Of a stretch of 64,000 bases of DNA, positions 60,933-64,000 are shown in pieces. The stretch is from positions 310,001 to 374,000 of the forward strand of contig NZ_JABBGE010000009.1 in the NCBI RefSeq assembly GCF_012927245.1, given 5' to 3'. The notes under the pieces were generated by a model. The model saw only the letters and a program-made list of their open reading frames with translations, was not told where the DNA came from and made no database searches. How positions within the stretch are numbered: position 1 is the first letter of the stretch; each line of letters begins with the position of its first letter. Source of the stretch: Streptomyces sp. R302. Lineage in GTDB: Bacteria; Actinomycetota; Actinomycetes; Streptomycetales; Streptomycetaceae. Both the position numbers and the translations under genes were made by a program.

Positions 60933-60961
60933 GGATGCAAGGGCAGATGCACGTGCACGCG
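60933..60961 (-). promoter_or_regulatory. Operator-like site upstream of the ATP-binding protein gene
   Basis: On the minus strand this reads the same 19-base palindrome-containing sequence followed by cct and tgcatcc. Of 29 positions, only the three-base spacer differs from the copy at 59892. It is about 140 bases upstream of the start. The 360 bases between 60795 and 61156 contain no gene. Confidence 0.65.
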
Positions 60962-61155
60962 AGGGGCGGGTGCCGGACCTGTCCGACCCTGTGGCGAATC
61001 TGTGGAAATCTTCTTGACACCGGCGCCTCGCCCGCCGTCCGGATCTCACCCCTACGCATCCCCTTCCGTAATCGGATGTGTACGCGCTGAAGCGTTTGAT
61101 GGCAGAATCCGGGGCTCGAACGGGGGCTCGTCACCGTGAAGGGAAGGCTGGAGCC

Positions 61156-62028
61156 GTGACCGCAGGCGAAATGAACGGAGCGGGCGGGAGCGTCGTCCGA
61201 CGGATTCTGCTGGGCTCCCAGCTGAGGCGCCTGCGCGAATCGAGGGGCATCACCCGCGAGGCCGCCGGCTACTCGATCCGCGCCTCCGAATCCAAGATCA
61301 GTCGCATGGAGTTGGGAAGGGTGAGCTTCAAGGCCAGGGACATAGAGGATCTGCTCACGCTCTACGGAGTCACCGAGGAGACCGAGCGCGGCGCGCTCCT
61401 GGGTCTCGCCCGCGAGGCCAACCTCGCCGGCTGGTGGCACAGCTTCGGCGACGTCCTGCCGGGCTGGTTCCAGACCTACATCGGCCTCGAAGCGGCCGCC
61501 TCCCTCATCCGCGTCTACGAAGTGCAGTTCGTGCACGGCCTGTTGCAGACGGAGGAGTACGCCCACGCGGTCGTCTCCCGGGGCATGCCGGGCGCCTCGC
61601 GCGCCGAGATCGACCGCCGGATCGCCCTCCGCCTCGAACGCCAGAAGGTCCTCGTCTCCGAGCGCGCCCCGCACTTCCACGTCGTCCTCGACGAGGCCGC
61701 GCTCCGCCGCCCGTACGGCGACCGGGCCATCATGCGGGGGCAGTTGAAGCACCTCATCGAGATCTCCGAGCATCCCGGAGTCACCCTCCAGGTGATGCCC
61801 TTCAGCTTCGGCGGGCACGCCGGCGAGAGCGGCGCCTTCACCATGCTCAGCTTCCCCGAGTCCGACCTCTCCGACGTCGTCTACCTGGAGCAACTCACCG
61901 GCGCCCTCTACCTCGACAAGCGCGAGGAGGTCGCCCAGTACGCCACGGTGATGGAGAAGTTGGCGAAGGACAGTCCGGATCCGGCCGAAACCCGTGATCT
62001 TCTCCGGGGCCTCCTCCAACTCTCCTGA
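61156..62028 (+). CDS. XRE-family regulator with DUF5753 C-terminal domain
   Basis: The 290-residue protein has an N-terminal Cro/CI-type helix-turn-helix (LRRLRESRGITREAAGYSI...SKISRMELGR, about 23-60) and a DUF5753 domain (100-285) with LIRVYEVQFVHGLLQTEEYA and SGAFTMLSFPESDLSDVVYLE. This is the WhiJ-like regulator type whose genes sit beside DUF397 and ATP-binding proteins. It is the best candidate to bind the shared 29-bp sites. GTG 61156 follows GGAAGG/GGAG; ATG 61171 is a possible alternative. The frame extension to 61078 is not supported. Confidence 0.9.
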   Translation: MTAGEMNGAGGSVVRRILLGSQLRRLRESRGITREAAGYSIRASESKISRMELGRVSFKARDIEDLLTLYGVTEETERGALLGLAREANLAGWWHSFGDVLPGWFQTYIGLEAAASLIRVYEVQFVHGLLQTEEYAHAVVSRGMPGASRAEIDRRIALRLERQKVLVSERAPHFHVVLDEAALRRPYGDRAIMRGQLKHLIEISEHPGVTLQVMPFSFGGHAGESGAFTMLSFPESDLSDVVYLEQLTGALYLDKREEVAQYATVMEKLAKDSPDPAETRDLLRGLLQLS

Positions 62029-62122
62029 TACATCAGTACGATGACGGCGCATCAGTAGCCACGGTGGCCGGGCGCCCGCGCGCGCCCGGGCGACCGGCAG
62101 CCGGTAGAGGGGTTCACCGTCC

Positions 62123-63580
62123 ATGTCGCACTTCACCGACCTGGCCCACCAGTTCATCGACGGCGAGTGGAAGCCGGGCAGCGGCTCCTGGGACATCATC
62201 GACTTCAACCCGTACACCGGGGAGAAGCTCGCCTCGATCACGGTGGCCACCGTCGAGGAGGTGGACCGCGCCTACCGGGCCGCCGAGCGCGCGCAGGCCG
62301 CCTGGGCCGAGACCAACCCGTACACCCGCCGCCTCGTCTTCGAGCGGGCCCTGCGGATCGTCGAGGACCGCGAGGACGAGCTGGCCGAGACGATCGTCGC
62401 CGAGCTCGGCGGCACCCGCCTCAAGGCCGCCTTCGAGCTGCACCTCGCCAAGGAGTTCCTGCGCGAGGCGGTCCAGCTGGCGCTGCGCCCCGAGGGCCGC
62501 ATCCTGCCGTCGCCGGTCGACGGCAAGGAGAACCGCGTCTACCGCCTCCCGGTCGGCGTCGTCGGCGTCATCTCCCCCTTCAACTTCCCCTTCCTCCTCT
62601 CCCTCAAGTCGGTCGCCCCGGCGCTCGCGCTCGGCAACGCCGTCGTCCTCAAGCCGCACCAGAACACCCCGATCTGCGGCGGCACCCTGGTCGCGAAGAT
62701 CCTGGAGGAGGCGGGCCTCCCGGCCGGTCTGCTCAACGTCGTCGTCACCGACATCGCCGAGATCGGCGACGCGCTCCTCACCCACCCGGTCCCGAAGGTC
62801 ATCTCCTTCACCGGCTCCGACAAGGTCGGCCGCCACGTGGCCACGGTCTGCGCCCAGAACTTCAAGCACGCCGTCCTCGAACTCGGCGGCAACAGCGCCC
62901 TGATCGTCCTCGACGACGCCGACCTCGACTACGCCGTCGACGCCGCCGTCTTCAGCCGCTTCGTGCACCAGGGCCAGGTCTGCATGGCCGCCAACCGCGT
63001 CCTCGTCGACCGGCGGGTGGAGGCGGAGTTCACCGAGAAGTTCGTGGCGAAGGTGAAGACCCTGCGCGTCGGCGACCCGGCCGACCCCGCCACCCACATC
63101 GGCCCGCTCATCAACTCCCAGCAGGCCGAGTCGGTCGACGGGGCCGTCGAGCAGGCCGTCGCGGCCGGCGCCACCGCGCTGCTGCGCGGCGGCGTGGAGG
63201 GCAACGTCGTCTCCCCGTCCGTGCTGACCGGCATCCCCGCCGGCGCCCCCGTCCTCTCCCAGGAGATCTTCGGCCCGGTCGCCCTGATCCTCCCCTTCGA
63301 CGGCGAGGACGAGGCCGTGCGGATCGCCAACGACACCCCGTACGGGCTCAGCGGCGCCGTCCACACCGCCGATGTCGAGCGGGGCGTGCGGGTCGCCAAG
63401 CGCATCCACACCGGCATGATCCACATCAACGACGGCACCGTGCACGACGAGCCGATCGTCCCCTTCGGCGGCGAGAAGCACTCGGGCATCGGGCGGCTCA
63501 ACGGCGACGCGATGATCGAGGCCTTCACCACCCAGAAGTGGATCTCCATCCAGCACGGCCGGAGCCGGTTCCCCTTCTAG
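62123..63580 (+). CDS. Aldehyde dehydrogenase, aromatic-aldehyde type
   Basis: The 485-residue NAD(P)-dependent aldehyde dehydrogenase has SPFNFP, FTGSDKVGRHV, the catalytic glutamate in LELGGNSALIV (about residue 254) and the catalytic cysteine in HQGQVCMA (about 288). The overall sequence resembles benzaldehyde/vanillin dehydrogenases. It oxidises an aldehyde to the acid; the natural substrate is uncertain. ATG 62123 has a GTAGAGGGG site. It is a single gene between the XRE regulator and the DinB gene. Confidence 0.92.
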   Translation: MSHFTDLAHQFIDGEWKPGSGSWDIIDFNPYTGEKLASITVATVEEVDRAYRAAERAQAAWAETNPYTRRLVFERALRIVEDREDELAETIVAELGGTRLKAAFELHLAKEFLREAVQLALRPEGRILPSPVDGKENRVYRLPVGVVGVISPFNFPFLLSLKSVAPALALGNAVVLKPHQNTPICGGTLVAKILEEAGLPAGLLNVVVTDIAEIGDALLTHPVPKVISFTGSDKVGRHVATVCAQNFKHAVLELGGNSALIVLDDADLDYAVDAAVFSRFVHQGQVCMAANRVLVDRRVEAEFTEKFVAKVKTLRVGDPADPATHIGPLINSQQAESVDGAVEQAVAAGATALLRGGVEGNVVSPSVLTGIPAGAPVLSQEIFGPVALILPFDGEDEAVRIANDTPYGLSGAVHTADVERGVRVAKRIHTGMIHINDGTVHDEPIVPFGGEKHSGIGRLNGDAMIEAFTTQKWISIQHGRSRFPF

Positions 63581-63653
63581 GACGGGATCTGTCCTACTCC
63601 GTCGGTAGCGTGGGCCCTGCCCGACAGCGACACGGACGGAAGGCGGACACATC

Positions 63654-64000
63654 ATGGTGGCTCTTGTTCCCGCGGAGGCCCCCGGCGACGAGCGCGGCGC
63701 GTTCCTCGACTTCGTGGAGGCCCAGCGCGCCGCGCTCCGCCGCGCCCTCCTCGGCCTCACCGAGGAGCAGGCGGCGAGCCGGCCCAGCGCCAGCGAGCTG
63801 AGCCTCTCCGGCCTGGTCAAGCACGTGGCCGAGGTGGAGCTGAACTGGCTCCGCCTCGCCCAGCGGAAGGAGAACGAACGGCAGCGGACCCAGGAGACCT
63901 GGGGCGAGGCCTTCCGGCTCGTCGACGGCGAGACGATCCCCGAGGTGCTCGCCTTCTGGGACGGCGTGGCCAAGGAGACCGAGGAGTTCGTCCGCACGGT
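63654..64000 (+). CDS. DinB-family protein (3' partial)
   Basis: The 115 visible residues are typical of the DinB/DUF664 four-helix family: FLDFVEAQRAALRRALLGLTEEQA and LVKHVAEVELNWLRL, where the His of KHVAEVE is a usual metal ligand. Members are metal-binding and often thiol-transferase-like; the substrate is unknown. ATG 63654 follows GGAAGGCGG. The gene runs past the end of the window. Confidence 0.88.
   Translation, partial: MVALVPAEAPGDERGAFLDFVEAQRAALRRALLGLTEEQAASRPSASELSLSGLVKHVAEVELNWLRLAQRKENERQRTQETWGEAFRLVDGETIPEVLAFWDGVAKETEEFVRT

Noticed and set aside
61014..61042. Promoter for the XRE gene at TTGACA 61014
   Set aside because: The -35 match is perfect but no acceptable -10 lies 16-19 bases downstream.

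Overview
The window is high-GC actinobacterial DNA and almost certainly comes from a Streptomyces chromosome. The evidence is third-position GC bias, GTG/TTG starts, a bldG-type sporulation regulator, a TopA with a lysine-rich tail, a membrane-fused thymidylate kinase, DUF397/XRE/ATP-binding regulatory proteins and a SigE-family sigma factor. The species cannot be named from the sequence.

Region 1 (1-20.96 kb) looks like conserved core. A tad pilus operon (TadB, TadC, DUF4244 pilin-like, two TadE-like proteins) converges on a DUF1998-type DEAD/DEAH helicase. Then come bldG with its anti-sigma partner, a K+-independent proton-pumping pyrophosphatase, a lipoprotein, a PrmC-like methyltransferase, a small membrane protein, topA, an MFS-tmk fusion, holB, a secreted tripeptidyl-aminopeptidase-like hydrolase and tRNA-Thr(CGT).

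Region 2 (20.96-46.98 kb) is a composite genomic island next to the tRNA. A 31-bp copy of the tRNA 3' end recurs exactly at 25.73 kb, and two degenerate tRNA-3'-like sequences lie at 26.80 and 46.92 kb. Between them are decayed mobile genes: a tyrosine-recombinase relic, two or three transposase remnants, a truncated kinase and a frameshifted methyltransferase. The first segment carries a two-gene membrane protein/PD-(D/E)XK nuclease-like module. The second carries a transmembrane Ser/Thr kinase, a SARP-NB-ARC-TPR regulator with a 50-residue secreted peptide opposite it, and a 13.5-kb one-direction operon (33.37-46.90 kb).

That operon is the most interesting content. It encodes three ATP-grasp ligases, a dedicated aspartokinase and aspartate-semialdehyde dehydrogenase, a diaminobutyrate-type aminotransferase, both glutamate mutase subunits, a flavin monooxygenase with its flavin reductase, a histidine-box membrane oxygenase/desaturase and an MFS exporter. 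There is no NRPS or PKS. It reads as a biosynthetic cluster for a small peptide or modified amino acid built from aspartate-derived and possibly 3-methylaspartate-derived 2,4-diamino acids joined by ATP-grasp enzymes. I do not recognise the product.

Region 3 (46.98-64 kb) returns to chromosome-like genes: an ECF-sigma-like protein, a DUF6479 protein, a SigE-family sigma factor with a membrane-anchored partner, an exonuclease/polymerase, a LuxR regulator, a quinone-oxidoreductase-like protein, a decayed ABC transporter broken by a 35-bp palindromic insertion, a DUF2786 protein, a FUSC transporter with a 48-bp tandem repeat, and a WhiJ-like regulatory set (DUF397, ATP-binding protein, XRE regulator). 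In that set two separate promoters share a 29-bp site. An aldehyde dehydrogenase and a partial DinB protein end the window.
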